A DNA stretch of 64,000 nt, from positions 3,720,001-3,784,000 of the forward strand of contig NZ_AP029028.1 of the NCBI RefSeq assembly GCF_037076565.1, given 5' to 3'. The DNA is from Herbaspirillum sp. DW155 (GTDB lineage: Bacteria > Pseudomonadota > Gammaproteobacteria > Burkholderiales > Burkholderiaceae_D). A program made the translations under genes and the position numbers. The notes under the pieces are model-generated. The model ran no database searches. It saw only the letters and a program-made list of their open reading frames with translations, and was not told where the DNA came from. Shown here piece by piece: positions 7,336-15,887 of the stretch; the stretch's first letter is position 1, and every line of letters begins with the position of its first letter.

Positions 7336-8668
7336 TCAGAACTGTTCCCACTGATCTGCATCCTTGTCAGGCGAATCGCCGATCAGTTCGGTGCGCTTTG
7401 CCGGTTTGGCTTTCTCGGCAAGACGCGGTTGGTCCACGACACGCGGTTTGACGGGGGGCGTAGCGGCGGGCTTGGCTGCGTTCCTGGCAGGCGTCACCGG
7501 TGACACCACCGGTTGCGCCGGCTCGGCACCGAGCCGGAACACGCTCATCGCCTCCGACAGGATACGCGCCTGGTCTTTCAGGGACTCTGCTGCCGCTGCG
7601 GCCTCTTCCACGAGGGCTGCATTCTGCTGTGTACTCTGATCCATCTGGCCGATGGCGCGGTTGATTTCATCCAGACCGGCGCTTTGCTCCAGCGTGGCCG
7701 AGCTGATTTCGCCCACGATATCGGTGACCTTCCTGACACTATCGACCACCTGACCGATGGTCGTTCCGGCCTGCCCCACCAGCTCGCTGCCGGCATCGAC
7801 CTTGGCCACCGAATCATTGATCAGCACCTTGATTTCCTTGGCCGCCGCCGCAGAGCGCTGCGCCAGACCGCGCACCTCCGAGGCGACCACGGCAAAGCCA
7901 CGCCCCTGCTCGCCGGCACGGGCGGCTTCCACCGCCGCGTTCAGCGCCAGGATGTTGGTCTGGAAGGCGATGCCATCGATGACGCTGATGATATCGACGA
8001 TGCGCTTGGACGATTCGTTGATGGAATCCATCGTCTCCACCACCTTGCCGACCACCTGCCCGCCTTCGATGGCGATACCTGAGGCCGATTCGGCGAGCTT
8101 GTTGGCCTGGCGCGCATTATCGGCATTCTGCTTGACGGTGGACGTCAGCTGCTCCATCGCCGAAGCCGTCTCTTCGATGGACCCGGCCTGCTCTTCCGTG
8201 CGTGCCGACAAGTCCGAGTTGCCCCGGGCGATTTCATTGGCACCGTTGGTGATGCTGTCAGTGGCCGTACGAATCTTTCCGACGATCATCGCCAGTTGCT
8301 CGCGCATCTGCGCCACCGAATACAACAGACTGGAGCGATCGCCATGTTTGAGCGCGACCTCGACGGCCAGTTCTCCTGCGGCAATGCGTGAGGCAATGGC
8401 AGCGACATCGCCGGGCTCACCGCCGAGCTGGCGCCGGATCATCCGTGCCCAGCAGCCGCTGAAGACCGATGGCCGCACCCTGCGCTTTGCCGATGCCGCT
8501 GGCGACCGCGCTGATTTCCTGCGTGCCATAGTCGCCATTCTGGGTCAGCACGTCATTGAGCCCGCTGAGCTTGAACAAAGCCACGATGACGACGGCGGCC
8601 AGAGTCCCCAGGACAATGCCGAAGCCTATGTACAGGCGCGTCTGGACTTTGAACTGTGTGAAATTCAT
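7336..8668 (-). pseudogene. Methyl-accepting chemotaxis protein, broken by internal deletion/frameshift
   Basis: The ATG at 8668 opens a frame with a typical chemoreceptor N terminus: a basic start, then the first membrane helix (IGFGIVLGTLAAVVIVALF). It stops at 8417 after 83 residues. A second frame, entered near 8440-8470, resumes at the HAMP exit ([20 protein letters not shown]) and encodes a complete signalling domain. That domain includes the hairpin tip ([20 protein letters not shown]) and a C-terminal CheR-tether-like WEQF. Most of the periplasmic domain and the second membrane helix, roughly 120-150 residues, are absent. A sequencing slip alone cannot explain this. A soluble receptor translated from an internal ATG ([10 protein letters not shown]) is conceivable. 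Confidence 0.82.
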
Positions 8669-9104
8669 GACATCCCCCTTTTGATGCTCTTCGTATAACG
8701 GCGCAGCTGCGCCAACACTTTAGCCCCTTTACATCGTGCAACACGGACGGGCGAAGCCCGAGCGCAGCACGGCAATCCGGGCAGGCCACCCAAAATCAGG
8801 AATTAACCTGCAGCAACAAAGCAGCCCCGACCAAGCCCCCACCCGACAAAACTGGCAAAATCTCGCCCTGACACAAGAAGATGGTCACCCGGCCTGTCAA
8901 CAATACTCATCAACAAACCAGCATCCACGCCCGTTTGCGCCCGACCAAGCCACTTATAACTCCAGGTTAATAATGTCTATTTCCTGGCGCATACATACCC
9001 CCCATGAATTTCAACGACATTAGCAACGCTGCCAAAACAATGCAAAAAGCCACTCCATCAGCACCGTCCACCGATTGCCCGCCCCACAACGGAGACACCC
9101 CACA
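8669..9104. other. Divergent intergenic region between chemoreceptor and AzgA permease
   Basis: This 436-bp gap contains the sigma-28-like promoter next to the chemoreceptor and, at its right end, the GGAGA ribosome binding site of the permease. The stretch 8900-9060 is A+T-richer, with TTATAAC and TTAATAATG motifs near 8955-8975 that could form the permease promoter. No convincing -35/-10 pair, hairpin or small gene was found. Confidence 0.5.
8695..8722 (-). promoter_or_regulatory. Sigma-28 (FliA)-type flagellar promoter for the chemoreceptor
   Basis: Read on the minus strand, TAAAGTGT (8722-8715) is followed after 12 bases by GCCGTTAT (8702-8695), close to the TAAAGTTT-N11-GCCGATAA consensus. 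The -10 ends about 26 bp from the chemoreceptor ATG. The spacer holds a perfect palindrome, GCGCAGCTGCGC. This promoter ties the broken receptor to the flagellar regulon. Confidence 0.7.
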
Positions 9105-10406
9105 ATGAAAGCCCTCAACACATTCTTCCGCCTGGAAGAAAACGGCACCACCGTACGCACCGAACTGCTGGCCGGCCTGACCACCTTTCTGACGATGGCC
9201 TACATCATCTTCGTCAACCCCAGCATCCTCGGTGACGCCGGCATGCCCAAGGATGCCGTCTTCGTCGCCACCTGCGTGGCCGCGGCGGTGGGCACGCTCA
9301 TCATGGGCCTGTACGCCAACTATCCGATTGGCCTGGCGCCCGGCATGGGCCTGAACGCTTACTTCGCCTATGCGGTCGTCAAGGGCATGGGCTTCCCGTG
9401 GCAGGCGGCGCTGGGCGCGGTGCTGATCTCGGGTTGCCTGTTCCTGCTGGTGAGCGTACTGCGGGTGCGCGAGCTGATCATCAAGAGCATCCCGGCCTCG
9501 CTGCGCACGGCCATCCCGGCCGGCATCGGGCTGTTCCTGGCCATCATCTCGCTCAAAAGCGCCGGCATCGTCGCCGCCAGTCCGGCCACCTTCGTCACCC
9601 TCGGCGACCTGCACCAGCCGGCGGCGGTGATGGCCATCACCGGCTTTCTGGTGATCGTCGCGCTGGACCGCCTGAAGGTGCGCGGCGCCTTGCTGATCGG
9701 CATCCTGCTGGTGACGCTGCTGTCCTTCGTCTTCGGCGACAACCACTTCAGCGGCATCTTCGCCGCCCCGCCCTCGATTGCCCCGACCTTCCTGCAACTG
9801 GATATCAAGGGCGCCCTCTCCACGGGCTTGCTGAACGTGGTGCTGGTGTTCTTCCTGGTGGAACTGTTCGACGCCACCGGCACCCTGATGGGCGTGGCCA
9901 CCCGCGCAGGACTGATGAAGGACGGCAAGATGGAGCGACTCAACAAAGCCCTGATGGCCGACAGCACCGCCATCGTCGCCGGTTCCCTGCTGGGGACTTC
10001 CTCCACCACCGCCTACATCGAGAGCGCTGCCGGCGTGCAGGCCGGCGGCCGCACCGGCCTCACTGCCGTGGCCATCGCCGTGCTGTTCCTGCTGTGCCTG
10101 TTCATCGCCCCGCTGGCCGGCGTGGTCCCCGCCTATGCGACGGCACCGGCGCTGTTCTTCGTGGCCTGCCTGATGCTGCGCGAGCTGGTGCACATCGACT
10201 GGGAAGACACCACCGAATGCGTGCCGGCCGTCATCACGGCGCTGGTGATGCCCTTCACCTACTCCATCGCCAACGGTCTGGCGCTGGGCTTCATCAGCTA
10301 TGCCGGTTTGAAGCTGCTTACAGGCCGTATGAAGGATGTTTCAGTGGTAATCTGGATCATCGCCGCCGTGTTCCTGTTCAAGCTCATCTACCTGGGTGGC
10401 GAGTGA
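9105..10406 (+). CDS. AzgA-type purine permease (hypoxanthine/adenine/guanine)
   Basis: This is a 433-residue multi-pass inner-membrane protein of the AzgA-like branch (COG2252: E. coli AdeP/AdeQ, GhxP/GhxQ). Recognisable family segments are RTELLAGLTTFLTMAYIIFV at the N terminus, GLAPGMGLNAYFAY near 82, ELFDATGTLMGVA near 260 and GTSSTTAYIESAAG near 305. ATG 9105 has GGAGA about 9 bases upstream; the in-frame TTG 30 bases earlier is less likely. Placement before xdhABC-guaD suggests import of hypoxanthine or guanine. The branch is clear, but the exact base transported is not. Confidence 0.92.
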   Translation: MKALNTFFRLEENGTTVRTELLAGLTTFLTMAYIIFVNPSILGDAGMPKDAVFVATCVAAAVGTLIMGLYANYPIGLAPGMGLNAYFAYAVVKGMGFPWQAALGAVLISGCLFLLVSVLRVRELIIKSIPASLRTAIPAGIGLFLAIISLKSAGIVAASPATFVTLGDLHQPAAVMAITGFLVIVALDRLKVRGALLIGILLVTLLSFVFGDNHFSGIFAAPPSIAPTFLQLDIKGALSTGLLNVVLVFFLVELFDATGTLMGVATRAGLMKDGKMERLNKALMADSTAIVAGSLLGTSSTTAYIESAAGVQAGGRTGLTAVAIAVLFLLCLFIAPLAGVVPAYATAPALFFVACLMLRELVHIDWEDTTECVPAVITALVMPFTYSIANGLALGFISYAGLKLLTGRMKDVSVVIWIIAAVFLFKLIYLGGE

Positions 10407-10444
10407 GCGGCGCATCAATGAGATGAAGTGATTTGTAAAATTCC

Positions 10445-10475
10445 GGAGGCGGTCCCGCCAGCGCGGGCTGCCTCC
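10445..10475 (+). repeat. GC-rich stem-loop after the AzgA permease
   Basis: GGAGGC (10445-10450) pairs with GCCTCC (10470-10475), and CCCGC (10454-10458) with GCGGG (10463-10467). No U-tract follows, so rho-independent termination is uncertain. It may stabilise the permease mRNA end. Confidence 0.5.
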
Positions 10476-10483
10476 TCGGGATT

Positions 10484-10563
10484 GTCAAAAGAGGAAACCC
10501 CCGGAGCAAATCCGACAATCGTCTGCAACAATATTGCGCAGACAATCCGTTTCCTCTTTTGAC
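10484..10563. promoter_or_regulatory. 15-bp inverted repeat with nested stem before xdhA
   Basis: GTCAAAAGAGGAAAC (10484-10498) recurs as its exact complement at 10549-10563. Inside the 50-bp interior, GTCTGC (10521-10526) pairs with GCAGAC (10538-10543). The arms are too far apart for an efficient terminator and no U-tract follows. A two-site operator with looping, or a structured leader, is more likely. Confidence 0.6.
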
Positions 10564-10713
10564 GACCCCGGCACGTTTCTTGAATGCCATCTGGCCACGG
10601 GAGACTCCACAGGCAGGCCGCGCCCCATGCGCCCTGACCCGCCTGAAAGCAGATCCAACAATAAGAAGCACGCCCCACGATACGCCCTGGAGCGCGCCAT
10701 AAAGCAGTCTGTT

Positions 10714-10723
10714 TTGTAGACAA
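10714..10723. promoter_or_regulatory. GntR-like operator TTGTAGACAA before xdhA
   Basis: The palindrome TTGT-AG-ACAA ends 21 bp before the xdhA ATG. It matches the TTGTNNACAA form often bound by FadR/VanR-class GntR regulators. Its position in the presumed promoter or early leader suits repression. No GntR gene lies in the window. Confidence 0.45.
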
Positions 10724-10744
10724 TCCATATTCGAGTAAAGCCAA

Positions 10745-12229
10745 ATGCCAGAGACAACCCGCCCCATCCAGTTCTACTTTCGCGGCCAGACCCACGAAGT
10801 AGCAGCTACCCCGACGACCCGCACCGTTCTGCAGCATCTGCGCGAGGATCTGCACTGCACCGGCACCAAGGAAGGCTGTGCCGAGGGCGATTGCGGTGCC
10901 TGCACCGTGGTCGTGGGTGAATTGCGCGATGACCGGCTGGAACTGAAAACGGTCAATGCCTGCATTCAATTCCTGCCCACGCTGGACGGCCGCGCGCTCT
11001 TCACCGTGGAAGACCTCAAACAGGCCGACGGCTGCCTGCATCCGGTGCAGCAGGCCATGGTGGAATGCCACGGCTCGCAATGCGGCTTCTGCACGCCGGG
11101 CTTCGTGATGTCGCTGTGGGGCCTGTACCTCAAGCACGACAAGGATGGCATCACGCCCGCCAAGCGCGAAATCGACGACGCCCTCTCCGGCAACCTGTGC
11201 CGCTGCACCGGCTATCGTCCCATCATCGATGCGGCGCGCCGCATGGGCGAACTGCCCAGGGCGGAGTTCGACCGCGAAGCCGTCAAGGCCGCCCTGCGCA
11301 GCATCGATAGCCAAACGCCGCTGGCTGTCACGCACGCCGGCCAGACCTTCCACGCGCCGCGCACGCTGGCGCAACTGGCCCAGCTGCGCGCGGACCTGCC
11401 ACAGGCGCGCATCCTGGCCGGCTCCACCGACGTGGGCCTGTGGGTGACCAAGCAGATGCGCGCGCTGGGCGACATCCTCTACATCGGCCGCGTCGAAGAA
11501 CTACGCGCCATGCGGGTGCAGGACGGCATGCTGGAGATCGGCGCCGGGGTCTCGCTGGAAGAAGCCTATGCCGAAGCCACGCGCCATTATCCGGAAGAAC
11601 TGTCGGAACTGTGGCAGCGCTTTGCTTCGCTGCCGGTGCGCAATGCCGGCACGCTGGGCGGCAACGTCGCCAATGGTTCGCCCATCGGCGACTCGATGCC
11701 GTGGCTGATTGCGCTGGGCGCGCAGATCGTGCTCTACAGTGTGCGCGGCCAGCGGGTGATGCCGCTGGAGGATTTCTATCTGGCCTACCAGAAGTCGGCG
11801 CTGCAGCCCGATGAAGTGGTGCAGGCCGTGCGCATTCCCTTGCCGCGCAAGGATGTGCGTTTGCGCGTCTACAAGCTCTCCAAGCGCTTTGATCAGGATA
11901 TCTCTGCGGTGTGTGCGGCCTTTGCGCTGCGCATGGATGGCGACACCATCGTCGAGGCCCGCATCGCCTACGGCGGCATGGCCGCCACGCCCAAGCGCGC
12001 GGCGCACGCCGAAGCGCTGCTGCAGGGCGGCCCCTGGAGCGAGGCGCAGGTACAGGCCGCCATGGCGGCATTGGCGCAGGATTACGCGCCGCTGTCGGAC
12101 ATGCGCGCCACCGCCGGCTATCGCCTGCGCACTGCGCGCAACCTGCTCTATCGCTATTGGCTGGAAACCCGCACCGAGGCGCCACTGGCGCGCCAGGATG
12201 TGCGCGCCTTCGCGGTCAGCGCCGCGTGA
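10745..12229 (+). CDS. xdhA: Xanthine dehydrogenase, FeS/FAD subunit
   Basis: This 494-residue subunit carries both electron-transfer modules. The plant-type [2Fe-2S] domain (residues 1-90) has Cys motif CAEGDCGAC, and the second [2Fe-2S] domain (about 95-165) has CGFCTPG and GNLCRCTGYRP. The FAD-binding domain (about 190-480) includes the NVANGSPIGD dinucleotide motif. With XdhB it oxidises hypoxanthine and xanthine to urate, passing electrons to NAD. It is the first gene of xdhABC, and xdhB starts 31 bp downstream. The upstream region has operator-like palindromes. Length and domain order are standard for the bacterial two-subunit enzyme. Confidence 0.97.
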   Translation: MPETTRPIQFYFRGQTHEVAATPTTRTVLQHLREDLHCTGTKEGCAEGDCGACTVVVGELRDDRLELKTVNACIQFLPTLDGRALFTVEDLKQADGCLHPVQQAMVECHGSQCGFCTPGFVMSLWGLYLKHDKDGITPAKREIDDALSGNLCRCTGYRPIIDAARRMGELPRAEFDREAVKAALRSIDSQTPLAVTHAGQTFHAPRTLAQLAQLRADLPQARILAGSTDVGLWVTKQMRALGDILYIGRVEELRAMRVQDGMLEIGAGVSLEEAYAEATRHYPEELSELWQRFASLPVRNAGTLGGNVANGSPIGDSMPWLIALGAQIVLYSVRGQRVMPLEDFYLAYQKSALQPDEVVQAVRIPLPRKDVRLRVYKLSKRFDQDISAVCAAFALRMDGDTIVEARIAYGGMAATPKRAAHAEALLQGGPWSEAQVQAAMAALAQDYAPLSDMRATAGYRLRTARNLLYRYWLETRTEAPLARQDVRAFAVSAA

Positions 12230-12260
12230 AGCCCCTGGACAGCATCCGCAGGAGAACAGC

Positions 12261-14630
12261 ATGAACAAGCAAACCGAACAATTCCTCACGACCCTGGCGC
12301 AGCCGCCCAGGGACTGGAGCACCGTGGGCAAGCCGCATCCGCATGAATCGGCGATCCTGCACGTGACCGGCGAGGCCACCTACACCGATGACATCGCCGA
12401 GCTGCACGGCACGCTGCATGCGGCGCTCGGGCTGTCGCAAAAGGCCCACGCACGCGTGCGCGCCATCGACCTGGAGCAGGTCAAGGCCGCGCCCGGCGTG
12501 CGCGCCGTCTTCACCGCTGAAGACATTCCGGGCGAGAACGAATGCGGTGCCATCATCCATGACGATCCGGTGCTGGCCGATGGCCTGGTGCAATACGTGG
12601 GCCAGCCGGTCTTCATCGTGGTGGCCGACAGCCATGACCAGGCCCGCCGTGCCGCGCGCCTGGCGGTGATCGACTACGAAGAACTGCCCCCGATCCTGAC
12701 GCCGCGTGAGGCCCATGCCGCGCAGTCCTACGTCCTGCCGCCCATGCACCTGAGGCGCGGCGACCCGGCCACCGCGCTGGCGCAGGCACCGCACAAGCTG
12801 CGCGGGCAGTTCGATGTGGGCGGGCAGGAACAGTTCTATCTGGAAGGGCAGATCTCCTATGCCATCCCCAAGGAGGGGCGTGGCATGCACGTGTATTGCT
12901 CGACCCAGCATCCCAGCGAGATGCAGCATCACATCGCCACCGTCCTGAAGATCGCGTCGCACGACGTGCTGGTGGAATGCCGGCGCATGGGTGGCGGCTT
13001 CGGCGGCAAGGAATCGCAGTCGGCCCTGTGGGCCTGCGCCGCGGCGGTGGCGGCGGCGCGCCTGCGGCGGCCGGTCAAGCTGCGTGCCGACCGCGATGAC
13101 GACATGATGGTCACCGGCAAGCGTCACTGCTTTGCCTATGACTACGAGATCGGCTATGACGACGATGGCCGCATCGTCGCGGCAAAGATCGACATGATCT
13201 TGCGCGCCGGTTTCTCGGCCGACCTGTCCGGGCCGGTGGCCACGCGGGCGGTCTGCCACTTCGACAATGCCTACTATCTCTCGGACGTGGACATCCGCGC
13301 CCTGTGCGGCAAGACCAACACGCAGTCCAATACCGCCTTCCGTGGCTTCGGCGGCCCGCAAGGGGCACTGGCCATCGAATACATCCTCGACGACATCGCC
13401 CGCCATCTCGGACGCGACCCGCTGGAAATCCGCCGCAACAATTTCTATGGCCCCAGCGACGCCGAAGGACCGGAGGCGCGCAACGTCACGCACTACGGCC
13501 AGAAGGTGGAAGACAACGTGATCCACGGCCTGGTGGACCAGCTCGAACGCAGCAGCCGCTATCAGGAACGCCGCCGCGCCGTGGCCGACTTCAATGCCGC
13601 CAATACGGTACTCAAGAAGGGGTTGGCGCTTACGCCCGTGAAGTTCGGCATTTCCTTCAACGTGCCGCACCTGAACCAGGCCGGCTCGCTGGTGCACGTC
13701 TATACCGATGGCTCGGTGCTGGTCAATCACGGTGGCACCGAGATGGGACAAGGCTTGAACACCAAGGTGGCGCAGGTGGTGGCCAATGCGCTGGGCGTGC
13801 CGCTGGAGAAGGTGCGCTGCACCGCCACCGACACCAGCAAGATCGCCAACACCTCGGCCACGGCGGCCTCCACCGGCAGCGACCTCAACGGCAAGGCGGC
13901 GCAGGATGCCGCCCTGCAGATCCGCGCGCGCCTGGCCGAGGTGGCGGCCGGGCATTTCGGCGTGGCAGCTTCGGAAGTGCGCTTTGCCGATGGCCTGGTG
14001 CTGGCAGGCAAGCAGTCGCTGCCTTTCGTCGAACTGGTGATGAAGGCTTATCTGCAACGGGTGCAGCTGTGGTCCGATGGTTTCTATTCCACGCCCAAGG
14101 TGCATTGGGATGCCAAGCGCATGCATGGTCACCCCTTCTTCTATTTCGCCTATGCGGCGGCGGTGTCGGAAGTGGTGATCGACACCCTCACCGGCGAATG
14201 GAAACTATTGCAGGCCGACCTGCTGTATGACGCGGGAGAAAGCCTGAACCCGGCGCTCGACATCGGCCAGGTGGAAGGCGGCTTCATTCAGGGCATGGGC
14301 TGGCTGACCACCGAGGAGCTGTGGTGGAACAAGGACGGCAAACTGATGACGCATGCGCCTTCCACCTACAAGATCCCGGCCATCTCGGATTGCCCGGAAG
14401 CCTTCCGCACCGCGCTGTATGCCAACAGCAATGTCTCGGACACCATCCACCGCTCCAAGGCGGTCGGTGAGCCGCCGCTGTTGTTGCCGTTTTCGGTATT
14501 CCTGGCGATCCGCGATGCGATCTCGTCGGTGGGGGCACATCGTGTCAGTCCGCCGCTGCGTGCGCCGGCCACCAGCGAAGCCATCCTCGATGCGATCGAT
14601 GCCGTGCGCGCGGCCATGCTCACCCAGTAA
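12261..14630 (+). CDS. xdhB: Xanthine dehydrogenase, molybdopterin-binding subunit
   Basis: This 789-residue catalytic subunit binds the Mo-cofactor. Visible family motifs are MGGGFGGKE (about 245), FRGFGGPQG (about 360), GTEMGQGLNTK (about 495) and VGEPPLLLPFSVFLAIR (about 735), the last containing the conserved active-site Glu. The frame is open far upstream inside xdhA, but the ATG at 12261, with AGGAGA 6 bases before it, is the proper start. It forms an alpha/beta complex with XdhA and receives its sulfurated cofactor through XdhC, encoded 20 bp downstream. Confidence 0.97.
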   Translation: MNKQTEQFLTTLAQPPRDWSTVGKPHPHESAILHVTGEATYTDDIAELHGTLHAALGLSQKAHARVRAIDLEQVKAAPGVRAVFTAEDIPGENECGAIIHDDPVLADGLVQYVGQPVFIVVADSHDQARRAARLAVIDYEELPPILTPREAHAAQSYVLPPMHLRRGDPATALAQAPHKLRGQFDVGGQEQFYLEGQISYAIPKEGRGMHVYCSTQHPSEMQHHIATVLKIASHDVLVECRRMGGGFGGKESQSALWACAAAVAAARLRRPVKLRADRDDDMMVTGKRHCFAYDYEIGYDDDGRIVAAKIDMILRAGFSADLSGPVATRAVCHFDNAYYLSDVDIRALCGKTNTQSNTAFRGFGGPQGALAIEYILDDIARHLGRDPLEIRRNNFYGPSDAEGPEARNVTHYGQKVEDNVIHGLVDQLERSSRYQERRRAVADFNAANTVLKKGLALTPVKFGISFNVPHLNQAGSLVHVYTDGSVLVNHGGTEMGQGLNTKVAQVVANALGVPLEKVRCTATDTSKIANTSATAASTGSDLNGKAAQDAALQIRARLAEVAAGHFGVAASEVRFADGLVLAGKQSLPFVELVMKAYLQRVQLWSDGFYSTPKVHWDAKRMHGHPFFYFAYAAAVSEVVIDTLTGEWKLLQADLLYDAGESLNPALDIGQVEGGFIQGMGWLTTEELWWNKDGKLMTHAPSTYKIPAISDCPEAFRTALYANSNVSDTIHRSKAVGEPPLLLPFSVFLAIRDAISSVGAHRVSPPLRAPATSEAILDAIDAVRAAMLTQ

Positions 14631-14650
14631 AGCCGCAACGGAGAACCATC

Positions 14651-15718
14651 ATGACGACATGGTTGACGGCCTTGCGCCAGATGCAGCAGAAGACGGTCCC
14701 GGCCGTGCTGGTGACGGTGGCAGAGATCCAGGGTTCGACACCGCGCGAGCCGGGGGCGCGCATGCTCTATACCGCCGACAGCCAGTTCGACACCATCGGC
14801 GGCGGCCATCTGGAATGGCGCGCGGCACAGATCGCGCGCGCCATGCTGGCGGGCGGCTCCGAAGGGCTGAGCGATTCGCGGCGACTTGAACGCATCGCGC
14901 TGGGCCCCAGCCTGGGGCAGTGCTGCGGGGGGGTGGTGTTTCTCTGCTTCGAGCGGATTACCGCCGATGAAGCCGCTTTGCAGACCTGGCAGGCACTGGA
15001 GCAAGCCTGGGCCAGCGGCACCGACCGCTGGCGCGCGCTGCCGCTGGATCATGCCGATCCCCTGCGCTTGCTGGACAGCAATGCGCAAGACTACGGCCTG
15101 CCGCTGGAGGCCCTGAAGCAGTCGCGCCAGACCCGGCTGGTGCGCGACCATCAAGGCCGCCGCTGGCTGCTCGACCTGTGCCGGGCGCACCAGCCGCAGG
15201 TGGTGCTGTTCGGTGCCGGCCATGTCGGGACGGCCATCGTGAAGGTCTTGTCCACCCTGCCCTGCCGGGTGTTGTGGGTGGATGAGCGGGAAGACATGTT
15301 CCTCGCAGGCTTGCCGCCACAGATCCGCATCGAGGCCACCGACGTGCCCAATGCCGCGGTCGACCTGGCCGAGCCCGGCGCGTACTATCTCGTGATGACC
15401 CACAGCCACGCCCTCGACCAGCAACTGAGCGAACGCATCTTGAAGCGCGAAGATGCCGCCTGGTTCGGCCTGATCGGCTCGCAGACCAAGCGCAGGCAGT
15501 TCGAGCATCGTCTCGCCGAACGCGGCTTCTCGGCGGCCCTGCTGGAACGCATCACTTGCCCCATCGGCATTCCCGGCATCTATGGCAAGGAACCCGCCAG
15601 CATCGCCATCGCGGTGGTAGCGCAACTGATGCAGCTGTGGGAATTGCGCTTTACCCCACCCAAACCCAAGGCATGGCCACTGAGTCTGGTCACACACGCT
15701 CTGGACGGCAGAGGCTGA
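14651..15718 (+). CDS. xdhC: Xanthine dehydrogenase accessory protein XdhC
   Basis: This 355-residue cofactor chaperone binds molybdenum cofactor, has it sulfurated and inserts it into XdhB. The N-terminal XdhC/CoxI domain contains the Cys pair in LGQCCGGVV (about residue 95). The C-terminal Rossmann-like domain starts at QVVLFGAGHVGTAIVKVL (about 190) and ends with the conserved GIPGIYGKEPASIAIAVVAQ segment. AACGGAGA precedes the ATG, only 20 bp after xdhB, so xdhABC is one operon. A stem-loop without a U-tract follows the stop. Confidence 0.96.
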   Translation: MTTWLTALRQMQQKTVPAVLVTVAEIQGSTPREPGARMLYTADSQFDTIGGGHLEWRAAQIARAMLAGGSEGLSDSRRLERIALGPSLGQCCGGVVFLCFERITADEAALQTWQALEQAWASGTDRWRALPLDHADPLRLLDSNAQDYGLPLEALKQSRQTRLVRDHQGRRWLLDLCRAHQPQVVLFGAGHVGTAIVKVLSTLPCRVLWVDEREDMFLAGLPPQIRIEATDVPNAAVDLAEPGAYYLVMTHSHALDQQLSERILKREDAAWFGLIGSQTKRRQFEHRLAERGFSAALLERITCPIGIPGIYGKEPASIAIAVVAQLMQLWELRFTPPKPKAWPLSLVTHALDGRG

Positions 15719-15742
15719 AGGAACACCCTGCCGTCACCCTCC

Positions 15743-15770
15743 GGGAATCGGCCCGACCGGCCTGATTCCC
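15743..15770 (+). repeat. Stem-loop between xdhC and guaD
   Basis: GGGAATC (15743-15749) plus GGCC pairs with GGCC, a bulged T, and GATTCCC (15764-15770) around a CGACC loop. No U-tract follows. It could mark mRNA processing or partial termination between xdhC and guaD. Confidence 0.5.
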
Positions 15771-15887
15771 CTGCGATTCCACCTTCTGCCCTCACGGAAA
15801 GCAGCGTCACGTCGCTGCCTTCCAGTATGATGAACTTTGAATCAACGGCCCGCCCCCGGGCGGCGCCGCGCGCCCCGAGAAAACACC

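Larger units (their letters stand above)
10407..10744. other. Regulatory intergenic region upstream of xdhA
   Basis: This 338-bp gap holds three structured signals: a GC-rich stem-loop just after the permease (10445-10475), a 15-bp inverted repeat spanning 80 bp (10484-10563), and a 10-bp GntR-like palindrome (10714-10723) close to the xdhA start. The heptamer GACAATC or its complement occurs four times (10480-10486, 10514-10520, 10541-10547, 10719-10725). No gene is seen. Confidence 0.6.

Noticed and set aside
10484..10563. Inverted repeat as terminator of the AzgA permease
   Set aside because: The arms are 50 bp apart and no U-tract follows. Operator or leader structure is more likely.
11811..12260. 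150-codon N-terminal extension of XdhB
   Set aside because: It lies inside xdhA in another frame. The ATG at 12261 has a strong ribosome binding site.
12216..14132. Long minus-strand open frame (638 codons) opposite xdhB
   Set aside because: Antisense shadow of xdhB, which has all family motifs.
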